DNA of 64,000 bases from Fundidesulfovibrio magnetotacticus (GCF_013019105.1 NZ_BLTE01000009.1:124001-188000); one strand, 5' to 3'; numbered from the stretch's first letter, positions 34,134 through 43,083 are shown. Made by a program: numbers and translations. The notes: generated from the sequence alone by a model not told the origin.

Positions 34134-34403
34134 ATGTCCAACAATCGCGACATGCGGGGGGCTTCCTCCGGAAACTCCGCCGGGGAATGCCCGGACGCAC
34201 TGACCGTGGCGGCGTACCTGGACGGCAGACTGGAGGGCGCGGAGCTTGCGGCCGTGGAGCGCCACCTGGCGGCCTGCCGCAAGTGCGCGACGGACGTGCT
34301 TGAACTGCGCGAGCTTCTGGACAACGTGGCCGGCGACGAACCCGGGCGCGAGGAGCACGTGCGGGAGGCCGCCGACAAGGCCAAGAAGCTCGTGCGCGGC
34401 TGA
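34134..34403 (+). CDS. Soluble zinc-finger (ZAS) anti-sigma factor
   Basis: An 89-residue protein with the anti-sigma zinc-finger pattern: CPDALTVAAYLDGRLEGAE then HLAACRKCATD (H-x3-C-x2-C). No transmembrane helix follows; the C-terminus is a charged helical tail. It should hold the neighbouring ECF factor inactive in the cytoplasm, perhaps responding to redox or metal state through the zinc site. Its start has GAGG upstream. It converges on fliD, with strong hairpins between. Confidence 0.8.
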   Translation: MSNNRDMRGASSGNSAGECPDALTVAAYLDGRLEGAELAAVERHLAACRKCATDVLELRELLDNVAGDEPGREEHVREAADKAKKLVRG

Positions 34404-34453
34404 TCTAAGTCCGACGGTTTCCCCCCTGACAGCGATCCGGCGGCCCCCCCTTG

Positions 34454-34502
34454 CGAGGCGTCGCCGCCGACCGATCGGAAGACGATCGGCGGCGACGCCT
34501 CG
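34454..34502. terminator. Long perfect hairpin after the anti-sigma gene
   Basis: A 17-bp stem (arms 34454-34470 and 34486-34502, CGAGGCGTCGCCGCCGA) with a 15-base loop. Partial pairing of the flanking C and G runs lengthens it. It follows the anti-sigma stop by 50 bases. Confidence 0.7.
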
Positions 34503-34571
34503 TGAGGGGGCACCGCCGGACCGCTGGCCTGACACGGCAGCTGGTGATACCCGCGAAGCAACTGCCGGGGT

Positions 34572-34638
34572 CCGGGGGGAGGCTCTCCCCCCGGCGGATG
34601 CAGGGCGGAGCCCTGGCGTGAGCAGGGCAGCGCCCTGC
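34572..34638. terminator. Two hairpins downstream of fliD
   Basis: CCGGGGGGAG-GCT-CTCCCCCCGG (34572-34594) and GCAGGGC-AGC-GCCCTGC (34622-34638). They lie between the convergent anti-sigma and fliD genes and probably end the flagellar transcript. Confidence 0.6.
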
Positions 34639-34644
34639 CTCCCC

Positions 34645-36321
34645 CTATTCCAGCTGCGCCAGTTGTGACTCCAGCGAGCTTTGCAGCTGGTCGTACTGTC
34701 CGAGCAGCGTGTCCAGTCGCGAATACTGGTCGCGCAGACGCGTTTCCATGCGGGCGATGCGCAGGGTTTCGTTGTCAATCTTGGTCTGGATGTTGTCCGA
34801 GATGGTGCTGTAGTTGTCTTCCAGGATGGCCAGAGGCCCCGTGGTGGAGTTGGTCAGGTCGGCCAGCTGGTCCACCATTTCCCCTGCCTTGCCCAGTCGC
34901 AGGTTCACGGTGTGTTTGTAGACGCCGTCGTTCATGTTGCCCACGGTGAGCACCATGCCTGCGGCGTCGGTTCCGTACTGGCCGGTGATGGTGGAGCTGT
35001 TGGAGGTGATGTTTGCGGCCCGGCCGTCGATGCTGGCGGCCACGATCTGGCCGCCCTGCACGGTGTAGGTGACGTCGTAGGTTCCGGCCTTGGTGATGCC
35101 GTCCACGTAAGAGGTGTAGTTGATGTCCGCTGAGTCGGTGTCCCCCACGTACTGGGCGGCGAAGAGCTTGCCCACGGCGTAGGCGTTGGAGGTGAGCATG
35201 CTCTCCAGCAGGTCGGAGTCCAGCACGAGCATGCCGAAGGTTTCCGAGCCTTCCACGGTGTCGGTGGTCACGCCCACGGAGCCCAGGGAGATGATGGAAT
35301 CGCGGTCCGCGCTGAAGCCCAGCCCGGCGGCCGCCGTGATGTTGTCGAGCATGGTCTCGATCATCTGCAGGCCGTAGTTGCCGGTGAGAATGGAGCCGGT
35401 TTCGGTGGTGGAGTCGTATTCGGTGAGTTCCTGGAGCAGTTCCTTGACGGTGTTCACCTGGTCCACGAAGTCCTGGACGTTCTCCACCACGGCGTCCACG
35501 TCGGTTTCCACGGTGATGGTCCCGGACCCCGTGCCCTTGAGGCTCAGGGTTATGCCGTCGATGACGTCGGTGACGGTGTTGGAGTCTCTGCTGATGTAGG
35601 CGTTGGAGAGGGGCCAGCCGTTGATCTTGAATTTGGCGTCCTGGTTCTCCTGGGTGGTATTGAAGGCGCTCGCGTCGAAGCCGCTCAGGGTGGTGTTGGA
35701 GCTGATGGCGAGGTCGTAGGCTTCGCCGGTGTCCAGGCCCTTGAGCTGAAGATAGTAGTTGGAGCCGTCGTAGATGGTGGAGGCGCGCACGCCGGTGTTG
35801 GCGGAGTCCGCGTTGATGATGTTCACCAGGTCGCGCAGGCTGGCCCCGGCGGGCACGGCGTTGGAGATGGTCTCTCCGTTGTAGGTGTAGACGAAGCTGG
35901 TGGTGCTTCCCGTTGAGTTCACGGTGGAAGTGAGCGCCGAAAAGCCCGACGCGGTGACCATCACCTTGTTCTGGGCCAGTTGGGAGACCGAGTAGGTGTA
36001 GGTTCCGGTGTCGGCCGCGCCGGAGGCGGTGGCCGTGAGGACATCGGTGTCGGAAGCCGTGGCCGACTTCTGGAGGAACTCGTTGACGCTGTCCATGTCC
36101 TGCAGCGAGGTGCGTAGGGAGAGCATGGCGGTGTTGAGTTCCTGCATGGCCGTCTTCTTGTTCTCCCAGGTGGTTTGCCATGTCTGGTAGGTGGTGACGC
36201 GGGCCTGCTCCACGGCCACGAGCTGGGAGATGAGGGAATCGAAGTCCGTGCCGCTGCCCAGGCCGGTGAAGTAGATTCCGCCGGAGGTGCTAAGCCCCGA
36301 AGTGACGTCGCCGATGGCCAT
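34645..36321 (-). CDS. fliD: Flagellar hook-associated capping protein FliD
   Basis: Forms the cap at the filament tip that promotes flagellin assembly. In 558 residues it has the N-terminal FliD domain (GIYFTGLGSGTDFDSLISQLV, about 14-34) and the central Ig-like beta domains rich in Thr/Ser/Gly. The C-terminal coiled coil (DNYSTISDNIQTKIDNETLR, then ARMETRLRDQYSRLDTLLGQ) is also present. The start at 36321 has AAGGAG at good spacing. It ends the flgD-flgE-flgK-flgL-fliD run; flagellin, csrA and fliW are not in the window. Confidence 0.93.
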   Translation of the reverse strand: MAIGDVTSGLSTSGGIYFTGLGSGTDFDSLISQLVAVEQARVTTYQTWQTTWENKKTAMQELNTAMLSLRTSLQDMDSVNEFLQKSATASDTDVLTATASGAADTGTYTYSVSQLAQNKVMVTASGFSALTSTVNSTGSTTSFVYTYNGETISNAVPAGASLRDLVNIINADSANTGVRASTIYDGSNYYLQLKGLDTGEAYDLAISSNTTLSGFDASAFNTTQENQDAKFKINGWPLSNAYISRDSNTVTDVIDGITLSLKGTGSGTITVETDVDAVVENVQDFVDQVNTVKELLQELTEYDSTTETGSILTGNYGLQMIETMLDNITAAAGLGFSADRDSIISLGSVGVTTDTVEGSETFGMLVLDSDLLESMLTSNAYAVGKLFAAQYVGDTDSADINYTSYVDGITKAGTYDVTYTVQGGQIVAASIDGRAANITSNSSTITGQYGTDAAGMVLTVGNMNDGVYKHTVNLRLGKAGEMVDQLADLTNSTTGPLAILEDNYSTISDNIQTKIDNETLRIARMETRLRDQYSRLDTLLGQYDQLQSSLESQLAQLE

Positions 36322-36332
36322 GGTGCGTCTCC

Positions 36333-37832
36333 TTAGATGTAGTCGAGCAGGCTCATGCCGATGATCTTGGACGAGGACGACAGCACCGAGGAGTAGGCGT
36401 ACTGGTATTTCGCCAGCTCCAGCATGAGCGTGGAGAGGTCGGCGTCCTCCACGGCGGAGAGGCGCGTTTCGGCGTTGTCGCGCAGGATGTCCACGGTGTT
36501 CTGGGCGTATTCGAGGCGGTTCTCGCGCGCTCCCACGTCGGCGGCGCAGGTCTCCAGGTGGGCCTGGGAGGCCTCCAGGTCCTCGAGGCACTGGCCGATG
36601 CCGTCGGAGTTGTTGTTCTCCAGGTAGCCGATGAGCTTGCCGATGGTCTCGAAAAGGTTCTTCTCCGGGTCCGAGGCGAAGACGGGCGAGGCGTTGGAGG
36701 CCCCGTCCGCCTGGTAGAGCCCGCCGAAGACGTCCTTGCCCACGTTGTTGATGACCACGGAACCCGCGGGGGAGATCTCCACGCTGATGGAGGCCGTGTT
36801 GGGCACGATGGTGAACTGGTCGCCCGAGGCCAGGGTGTTGCCCGCGCCCGAGGCGATGTCCAGGAAGCCGCCGGGCACGGGGAGCCTGGCCCCGGAGGCG
36901 GTCTGCCCATCCACCCAGCTCAAACCGCCGTCCAGGCTGTAGGAATAGCTGTAGGGGCCGGGGATGGAGGCGTTGGAGTCGATGCGCACGGTCACGTTGG
37001 CCGAGAAGACGCCGTCGGCCGAGGCCGAGACCTGGCCGCTGCCATAGGTGCGCACGGCGGCCCCGTCCTGATCGTCTCCCAGGTAGACGGCGGAGGGCCG
37101 CACGAAAAGCGAGGTTCCTTCCGAACCGTCTTCGGCGGTGGCGGTGAGGCTCGCGCCCGAGGCCAGGCGCACGGTGACGCCGCCCAGGTTCAGCGTGTCG
37201 GACCCCGCGGCCAGGGTACCCGTGGTCCAGGTGTCTCCGCCGTCGGAAGAGTAGCGGTAGGCGATGTCCGAAGCCCCGCCCACCGTGCCGCTGCCGGTGA
37301 ACTGCACGGCGATGGAATGGTCGCTGGCTCCGGCCACTTCCAGCACGGCGGCGTCGGTGAGGGTGTCGTCCTGCACGGTGGCGAAGAGGGTTTCCCGGAA
37401 GGCGGCGCTCCCTGTCTTCTGGCCCGCGAAGAGGCTCTGCCCGGTGACGGAGGCGTTGGCCACGGTGATCATCTGCTCGAAAAGCTCGCGCACCTGCATG
37501 GCCACCTGCTCGCGGTTCTCGGCGGTCATGGTTTCGGTGGCGGCCTGCTCGGCCAGCCCCTTGATGCTGGTCATGAGCGTGCTGGCCTCCAGGAGCGTGG
37601 AGTCGGCCTGGGCCAGCCACGTTTCGGCCACGCCGATGTTGGCGGAATACTGGTCCATCCTGGCCATGATGGCGTCGAGGCTCCTGGCCTCCGCATATCC
37701 CGCTGGATCGTCCGACGGACGGTTGATGCGCTTCTGCGTCGCGTTCTGCTCGTTGGCCTCCGCAAGGCGTGAGAGCGACGTGTTCATGTAGCGCATCGAG
37801 TTGTTGTAGATCATGTTGGTGGAGATGCGCAT
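36333..37832 (-). CDS. flgL: Hook-filament junction protein FlgL (HAP3)
   Basis: Joins the hook to the filament. At 499 residues it is much longer than the usual ~300. The N-terminal D0/D1 (MRISTNMIYNNSMRYMNTSL, KRINRPSDDPAGYAEARSL) and the C-terminal helices (ETRLSAVEDADLSTLMLELA, QYAYSSVLSSSSKIIGMSL) are conserved. The middle (about 165-370) is a surface-exposed, Gly/Ser/Asp-rich beta region with repeated SSDGGDTW- and SYSLDGGLSW-like segments. A strong AGGAGG precedes the start. It follows flgK by nine bases. Confidence 0.92.
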   Translation of the reverse strand: MRISTNMIYNNSMRYMNTSLSRLAEANEQNATQKRINRPSDDPAGYAEARSLDAIMARMDQYSANIGVAETWLAQADSTLLEASTLMTSIKGLAEQAATETMTAENREQVAMQVRELFEQMITVANASVTGQSLFAGQKTGSAAFRETLFATVQDDTLTDAAVLEVAGASDHSIAVQFTGSGTVGGASDIAYRYSSDGGDTWTTGTLAAGSDTLNLGGVTVRLASGASLTATAEDGSEGTSLFVRPSAVYLGDDQDGAAVRTYGSGQVSASADGVFSANVTVRIDSNASIPGPYSYSYSLDGGLSWVDGQTASGARLPVPGGFLDIASGAGNTLASGDQFTIVPNTASISVEISPAGSVVINNVGKDVFGGLYQADGASNASPVFASDPEKNLFETIGKLIGYLENNNSDGIGQCLEDLEASQAHLETCAADVGARENRLEYAQNTVDILRDNAETRLSAVEDADLSTLMLELAKYQYAYSSVLSSSSKIIGMSLLDYI

Positions 37833-37841
37833 GGCGTCCTC

Positions 37842-39914
37842 CTACTTGAGCGCGAGCACGGTCTCGAACATGGTTCCGGCGGTCTCGATGAGCTTGGCCG
37901 CCGCCTGGTAGTACTGCTGGTACTGCATGACGCGGGTGAGCTCCTCGTCGAGGTTCACGCCGGATGTGGATTCCCACTGGGTGTCCAGATCCTCCAGGAG
38001 CGTGGCGGCGTAGGTGGCCTGGTTGGAGGCCGCCGAGGCGTCGGAGCCCGTTTTGGCGGCCAGGGCGGTCATGAAGCCCTGGATGGTGTCAGAAGAGATT
38101 CCTCCCGCCAGCCGGAAGTCCAGGGTGGCGTCGGCCAGGGCCGATAGGGCCAGGGCGGTGGTGTTGTCCCCGGAGTTGACCTCCCCCGCGCCGTTGACGT
38201 GGGCCGTGCACAGCCGCGACGGGTCCGAGGACACGGCGTCGGACACGGCGATGGAGCCCGCGTCCGTGCCGGACCAGAAGGTGTTGACGCCAAGCCCCGC
38301 CAGGAGCCCGGAGGAGTCTTCCGCGAACTGGAACTCCACGCCGTCCGCCGCCGCGATCTGGAGCCGTCCGTCCTGGATGGAGGCGGTGAGCTGGCCCGGA
38401 TAGGTGGCGTTGAGGGCGTCGCGCACGTCCTCCAGGGAGTGCACGGAGGGATCGAAGGAGGACGTGCCCGGGGTGACGGAACTGAAGTCCAGGGCCGTGA
38501 CCGAGAGGTTCTCGCCGGTGTCGGCGTCGTAGAGCGCGATGGAAAGGTTGCCGGACTCCAGGTAGTCCGCCCAGTGCAGGCCGCTCTGGTCCAGGGGGAC
38601 CGAGGCGTTCTCCACGGCGTAGTCGCCCAGGACGGTGGAGAGGTTCGTAAGCCCAGCACCCTGGCTGTGGGCGCGGTTGGTGTTCCAGACGAGGCTTTCC
38701 GTGAAGGCGTCCAGGCTGTCCTGGTAGGAGCCCAGGTACTCGTCGCGCAGGGTGAAGAGCGCCGCCAGGGAGCCGCCGCTCAGGCGGTTGGCCGCGTCGT
38801 TGCCCGCCAGGGGCGTCACGTTCACCTCTCCGCCCGTGGCCGTCACCCAGGAGACGCCTGTCTTGGGCATCACGTCCCACTTGTCCCCGGCGGCGATGCT
38901 GGTGGCGGGGGCGGCGTCCTCGTCGGCCTGGGTCCCGAACCAGAGGGACACGCCGTCCACCACGGCCTTGTGGTCCGAGTCCCCTGCCGTGAAGGTGGCC
39001 GTGGCCCCGGATTCGTCCGTGACCCAGGTCTTGCCGCCGTCCAGGGAGACCTTGAACGTGGCCGCCGTGGCCCCGCCGGAGCAGTCGCCGCCGGTGACGA
39101 ATTCGATGGTCAGTTCGTTGGAGGAGGCGCCCTCGAAGTAGAGCTTGCCGTCAAAGGCCGACCCGGCAGTGAGCGCCGCCGTGCTCGTGGGGCTTTGCAG
39201 CCGGAAGGAGTAGGCGGCCGTGCCGTCCACCAGGGTCTGGCCCTCGGCGGTGGTCACGCGCACCTGGCCGTCGTCCTGGGTGGTCACCTTGATGTCCACG
39301 TAGCCCGCCAGATCGCGCAGGAGCTGGTCGCGCTGGTCCAGCAGGCCGCTGGCCTCGTCGCTGGAGGCGATGGCCTTGTTGTAGTCCGCCAGTTGGCCCA
39401 GGATGGAGTTGACGCTCTTCACCTGGCTGCCGATGGCGTCCTCGGTGGAGGAGGCCATGGCGGCGAGGCTTTCGTCCATGTCGGCCAGGGTGGCGGCCAG
39501 GGACTGGGCGGTGGAGATGGCCTCGGTGCGCGTGGCGGAGTCCGAAGGGTTGGAGGCCAGGCTGGAGAGCGTGTCCCAGTAGGTGTCCAGGAGCGTGGAG
39601 ATGCCGGTGTCGGAGGAATCGTTGAAGAGCGACTGCACCTGGGAGAGGTTGTTCGAGAGGGTTTCGGCGTAGGAGCTTGCGGAGGTCTGGTCCAGGCGGC
39701 GGCGCTCCAGGAAGGAGTCCAGGGCGCGCACGATGCCCTGGATGGAGGCCCCGATGCCCAGGCGCGAGGTGGAGACCGTGTCCTCGGTGAAGTTCACCAC
39801 GCGGCGCACGTAGCCCTCGGTGGAGGCGTTGGCGATGTTGCCGCCGTGGACGTTCAGGGCCACCTGGAAGTTGGACAGGGCCGACTGGCCGATGCTCAGC
39901 AGGGAATCCGACAT
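37842..39914 (-). CDS. flgK: Flagellar hook-associated protein FlgK (HAP1)
   Basis: Distal hook-filament junction protein, 690 residues. Conserved parts are the N-terminus (IGQSALSNFQVALNVHGGNIANASTEGYVRR, about 7-38) and the C-terminal helix (LDEELTRVMQYQQYYQAAAK). The central ~400 residues are variable beta structure and contain DGGKTWVTDESG, resembling the exposed segments of the FlgL here. Its start at 39914 has GAGGAG upstream. It lies between flgE and flgL in the hook operon. Confidence 0.93.
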   Translation of the reverse strand: MSDSLLSIGQSALSNFQVALNVHGGNIANASTEGYVRRVVNFTEDTVSTSRLGIGASIQGIVRALDSFLERRRLDQTSASSYAETLSNNLSQVQSLFNDSSDTGISTLLDTYWDTLSSLASNPSDSATRTEAISTAQSLAATLADMDESLAAMASSTEDAIGSQVKSVNSILGQLADYNKAIASSDEASGLLDQRDQLLRDLAGYVDIKVTTQDDGQVRVTTAEGQTLVDGTAAYSFRLQSPTSTAALTAGSAFDGKLYFEGASSNELTIEFVTGGDCSGGATAATFKVSLDGGKTWVTDESGATATFTAGDSDHKAVVDGVSLWFGTQADEDAAPATSIAAGDKWDVMPKTGVSWVTATGGEVNVTPLAGNDAANRLSGGSLAALFTLRDEYLGSYQDSLDAFTESLVWNTNRAHSQGAGLTNLSTVLGDYAVENASVPLDQSGLHWADYLESGNLSIALYDADTGENLSVTALDFSSVTPGTSSFDPSVHSLEDVRDALNATYPGQLTASIQDGRLQIAAADGVEFQFAEDSSGLLAGLGVNTFWSGTDAGSIAVSDAVSSDPSRLCTAHVNGAGEVNSGDNTTALALSALADATLDFRLAGGISSDTIQGFMTALAAKTGSDASAASNQATYAATLLEDLDTQWESTSGVNLDEELTRVMQYQQYYQAAAKLIETAGTMFETVLALK

Positions 39915-39941
39915 GGCTTTGCTCCTCGTCCGCCCGCGCGC

Positions 39942-41510
39942 CTAGCGCTTGAGCTGGATGACTTCCTGAAGCATGGAGTCCACGGTGCTGATCACCTTGG
40001 AGTTGGCCTGGAAACCTCGCTGGTAGCTGATCATGTTCACCATCTCGGTGGCCGTATCCACGTTGGACTGTTCGAGCTTGCCCGAGGCGATGGAGCCCAG
40101 CCCCGCGCTCCCGGCGGTTCCCACGCGGGGTTCGCCGGAATCCAGGGTTTTGCTGTAGAGGTTGCTGCCCTCGCGCTTGAGCCCCTGGAGGTTGGTGAAG
40201 TCGGCCAGGGCCACCACGAAGAGATTCTTGGTCTGATTGTTGGAGTAGGTTCCGGTGACCACGCCCTCGGAGTCGATGGCGATGCTTTGGAGGAATCCCG
40301 AGGCGTAGCCGTCCTGATCCTCGTCGTTGATGCTGAAGGAACTGGACCAGCTGGTGGTGGTGGTGTCGTCGGCTTCGGCGCTGTCCAGCACGGGCAGGTT
40401 GTCGAAATCCGTGCCCACCAGGGAGGCGTTGGCCACGCCGCCGCTCCATCCGCCGCCCGTGGCGGTGCTGTGGATCCCCAGGTCCAGCTTGATGGGCGAA
40501 GCGCTGGTCGAGGTGGCGGTGCTGGCGTTGGAGGCGGAGGTGAAGTTGGCGGTGAAGAGGGGGTAGCCGTCCTCGGAGAAAGAGGCCTGGGTCCAGTTGG
40601 AGAGGTCCTTCATGTCGCCGCTGGCCCCGCTGGAGAGGGTGAAGGCGCTCATGCTGGAGACGGTCCCCGAGGAATCGAAGGTGATGGTGCCCGTCATGAG
40701 GATGCCCGCGGCGGAGGTGGCCCCCACGGAGGTTCCGTTGATGGTGCGGCCGTCTTCCGTGGGGTCGCAGGCCACCACGTATTCCCAGACGTTCTTGCCC
40801 GAGGAGTTGCTGGCCTTGTCGTAGTAGACGGTGACGTCGTGGGCCGTGCCGGCCTCGTCGTAGACTTTGATGGTGGCCTGGTAGGAATAGCTCAGGTCCG
40901 AGAGGGCGGTGTCGGCCTGGCCATTCCAGGACTTGAAGAGGGCGAAGAAGGGGTCGGTGGAGTCGGTGGTCTTCTCGGTGGCGGAGCTGTTGAGGTTGGT
41001 GACCATGCGCAGCTTGGTGGTGGATTGGGGGGCCAGCTGGAAGCTGGTGAGGCGGATGTCGCCCAGGGCCCCGATGTTGGAGACCTTGCCCGCGGCGGTG
41101 TCCGTGTAGGCCTTCCAGCCCTGGCAGACGTAGCCGTTGGGGTCCACGAGGTAGCCGCTCTTGTCGAAGGAGAAGTTGCCCGCGCGGGTGTAGTAGGTGG
41201 AGCCGGTGGTGGGGTTGTTCACCAGGAAGAAGCCGTTGCCGCTGATGGCCATGTCCGTGGAGGAGCTGGAATCGAGGAACGCGCCCTGGGAGAAGTCTCC
41301 GTAGATGCTGGCGATTCCCGCGCCGAGGCCCACTTGGCCGAAGGTATTTCCGGCGGTGACGTTGGAATAGAAGAAATCCTCGAACTGGATGCTGGAGCGC
41401 TTGAAGCCCATGGTGCTCGTGTTGGCCAGGTTGTTGCCCACCACGGACATGGCCTGGCTGTGGATGCCCAGCCCAGAGACCCCCGTGTACATCGCTGACA
41501 TCAGTGACAT
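39942..41510 (-). CDS. flgE: Flagellar hook protein FlgE
   Basis: Builds the flagellar hook. The 522-residue protein has the N-terminal hook/rod signature (MYTGVSGLGIHSQAMSVVGN, then NLANTSTMGFKRSSIQFEDF). Its TGFK-rich, Ser/Thr-rich central domains and the C-terminal motif VDTATEMVNMISYQRGFQAN are standard. It carries a large variable middle (about 150-420), so it is longer than the E. coli hook protein (about 400). The start has AGGAGA upstream and it follows flgD by 28 bases. Confidence 0.94.
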   Translation of the reverse strand: MSLMSAMYTGVSGLGIHSQAMSVVGNNLANTSTMGFKRSSIQFEDFFYSNVTAGNTFGQVGLGAGIASIYGDFSQGAFLDSSSSTDMAISGNGFFLVNNPTTGSTYYTRAGNFSFDKSGYLVDPNGYVCQGWKAYTDTAAGKVSNIGALGDIRLTSFQLAPQSTTKLRMVTNLNSSATEKTTDSTDPFFALFKSWNGQADTALSDLSYSYQATIKVYDEAGTAHDVTVYYDKASNSSGKNVWEYVVACDPTEDGRTINGTSVGATSAAGILMTGTITFDSSGTVSSMSAFTLSSGASGDMKDLSNWTQASFSEDGYPLFTANFTSASNASTATSTSASPIKLDLGIHSTATGGGWSGGVANASLVGTDFDNLPVLDSAEADDTTTTSWSSSFSINDEDQDGYASGFLQSIAIDSEGVVTGTYSNNQTKNLFVVALADFTNLQGLKREGSNLYSKTLDSGEPRVGTAGSAGLGSIASGKLEQSNVDTATEMVNMISYQRGFQANSKVISTVDSMLQEVIQLKR

Positions 41511-41538
41511 GGCGTTTCTCCTGTTTCGGGGGTGCGGT

Positions 41539-42213
41539 TCAGGCGTCGGTGTCCACGACGCTGGTCACGTTGGCCAGGGCCACTTCGCGGCCGTCCTTGA
41601 GGGAGAGCATCACCGTGCCGCTGGAAACGGAAACGCCGCTCACCAGCCCGGAGATCACGGTGGAGGCCACCACGTCGTTGCCGTCGGCGTCGGTCCCGGC
41701 GATGGCCAGGGTGTAGGTGCCGTCGTCCACTGTCTCGCCGTCGTCGTCCTTGCCGTCCCACTGGAAGTCGTGGTCGCCGGAGGTCTGGTCCCCGATGGTC
41801 ACGGTGCGCACCACGGAGCCGTCCTCGTCGTAGATGTAGGCTTTGAGCCCGGTGGCGTCGGAATCCAGGGTGTAGGTGGCCGAGGAGGCCGTGCCGTCTT
41901 CCACCGAAAGCGTGGAGCCCTGGGCCATTACGGTCTTGCCGATGTAGGAGACCGCCCCGGTGGCCGTCTGGACGTTCACGGCCGCCAGGGTGGAGGTGAG
42001 GGTCTCGTTCATGTTGGTCATCTGTTCCAGGATGGAGAACTGGGTGAGCTGGCCGATCATCTCGGCGGGGTCGGTGGAGTTGAAGGGGTCCTGGTTCTCC
42101 AGCTGGGCCACGAGGATGGCCAGGAAGTCGTCCTTGCCCATGGATGAGGAGGCGGTGGACGACGTGGAGGATGTCTTGATGCTGTTCAGGTACGAGGTGG
42201 TGTCGACGTACAT
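41539..42213 (-). CDS. flgD: Flagellar hook capping / assembly protein FlgD
   Basis: Scaffold at the growing hook tip. In 224 residues it has the N-terminal FlgD region (DDFLAILVAQLENQDPFNS, about 32-50; FSILEQMTNMNETL) and the C-terminal Ig-like FlgD_ig domain with TVTIGDQTSGDHDFQWDGKD and GTYTLAIAGTDADG. It has GGGAG upstream of the ATG at 42213 and begins 22 bases after the anti-sigma gene on the same strand. It is the first structural gene of the hook operon. Confidence 0.92.
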   Translation of the reverse strand: MYVDTTSYLNSIKTSSTSSTASSSMGKDDFLAILVAQLENQDPFNSTDPAEMIGQLTQFSILEQMTNMNETLTSTLAAVNVQTATGAVSYIGKTVMAQGSTLSVEDGTASSATYTLDSDATGLKAYIYDEDGSVVRTVTIGDQTSGDHDFQWDGKDDDGETVDDGTYTLAIAGTDADGNDVVASTVISGLVSGVSVSSGTVMLSLKDGREVALANVTSVVDTDA

Positions 42214-42235
42214 GGTCTAGCTCCCGATGGTTCGA

Positions 42236-42502
42236 TCAGTGGAGAAGGGCCGGGGACGGCAGGCGCTGTCCGTCGGGGAAGCGGGGCGGCGTGGCCCCGG
42301 CCTGCGGAATCAGCGCTTTTGCGGCGCGCAGGCTGGCGCGGCCGGGGTCCAGGGGTTCCAGGGCAAGGAGGAACGCCAGCTCCTCCAGGGCCTTGCGGCA
42401 CCTGGCGCAGGCCCTCAGGTGCAGGCCCAGGCGCGCCCCCTCGGCGGGAGTGAGCGCTCCGTCCAGGCAGGCGGCCATGACGCCGGGTCCGGGGCAGTTC
42501 AC
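42236..42502 (-). CDS. Soluble zinc-finger anti-sigma factor heading the hook operon
   Basis: An 88-residue protein with a ZAS motif: CPGPGVMAACLDGALTPAEG followed by HLRACARCRKALEEL (H-x3-C-x2-C). It has no membrane helix; the tail is Pro/Ala-rich. The start is GTG at 42502, chosen because it overlaps the stop of the upstream sigma-like gene (GTGA), a classic coupled arrangement. An internal ATG (MAACLDG) would lose the first Cys ligand. It presumably holds the overlapping sigma-like protein and lies upstream of flgD in the same run. Confidence 0.8.
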   Translation of the reverse strand: MNCPGPGVMAACLDGALTPAEGARLGLHLRACARCRKALEELAFLLALEPLDPGRASLRAAKALIPQAGATPPRFPDGQRLPSPALLH

Positions 42503-43083
42503 GACGCGGCTCCGGTCCGGCGGGCGTCCATGGCCAGGCGCAGGGAGAGCCATTCGGCGTGGAACGCCTCCATGGCCTGCCACTGGAGCGTGCGCACCTC
42601 GTCCTGGGAGACGCCCAGCATTCCGGCGGCCTGGGCCAGGGTGCAGCCCTCGCCGTAGAGCAGGCGCAACACGCACTTCTGGGAGGGGGTCAGGCGCTCG
42701 TCCAGGCAGCGCAGGTGGTCCTCCGCTCCTGAGATGTCCACGTTCATGGCCAGAAACAGATCGGCAACCGTGGAGCGCCAGTAGTGTGCGTTGCGCACGT
42801 AGTTCATGGTCACCTCGCGGGTGAGCACCACGATGCATGTCTGCACGGAGGAGCGTTCCATGCCGTCGTAGAAAGTCGGCTTCGAGACCTCCTTGCGCAG
42901 CCTCTCAACCATCATCTTCCTGACACGCTCCTCGTCTATTGCCGTATAGCCCTTGACGTTCCGCGCAAGACACATTCTGATGACCTTGTTCACCATGGTC
43001 CACGAATCATTCGCAGACGATCCTTTAACCATGAATACTGTTTCCAGTAGTTCGATGCCTTGCCTGTCCACGGTGTTTCGCAT
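42499..43083 (-). CDS. Divergent sigma-70-like factor upstream of flgD
   Basis: A 194-residue protein with a clear region 4 helix-turn-helix (LTPSQKCVLRLLYGEGCTLA, then QAAGMLGVSQDEVRTLQ; about 130-180). Region 2 is weakly conserved: RSSVQTCIVVLTREVTMNYVRN aligns with the region 2 helix of ECF factors, but the -10 recognition part is not typical. It may be a specialised or degenerate ECF factor. It overlaps the anti-sigma gene by four bases and precedes flgD-flgE. It may tune hook gene expression; the target promoter is unknown. Confidence 0.65.
   Translation of the reverse strand: MRNTVDRQGIELLETVFMVKGSSANDSWTMVNKVIRMCLARNVKGYTAIDEERVRKMMVERLRKEVSKPTFYDGMERSSVQTCIVVLTREVTMNYVRNAHYWRSTVADLFLAMNVDISGAEDHLRCLDERLTPSQKCVLRLLYGEGCTLAQAAGMLGVSQDEVRTLQWQAMEAFHAEWLSLRLAMDARRTGAAS

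Noticed and set aside
36322-37977. N-terminal extension of FliD into the flgL region
   Set aside because: The frame stays open through flgL, but the family N-terminus and a good AAGGAG place the start at 36321.
38199-41498. Plus-strand open frame of more than 1,000 codons across flgK and flgE
   Set aside because: It is antisense to two well-identified flagellar genes and its translation is His/Gly/Arg-rich, typical of high-GC shadow frames.
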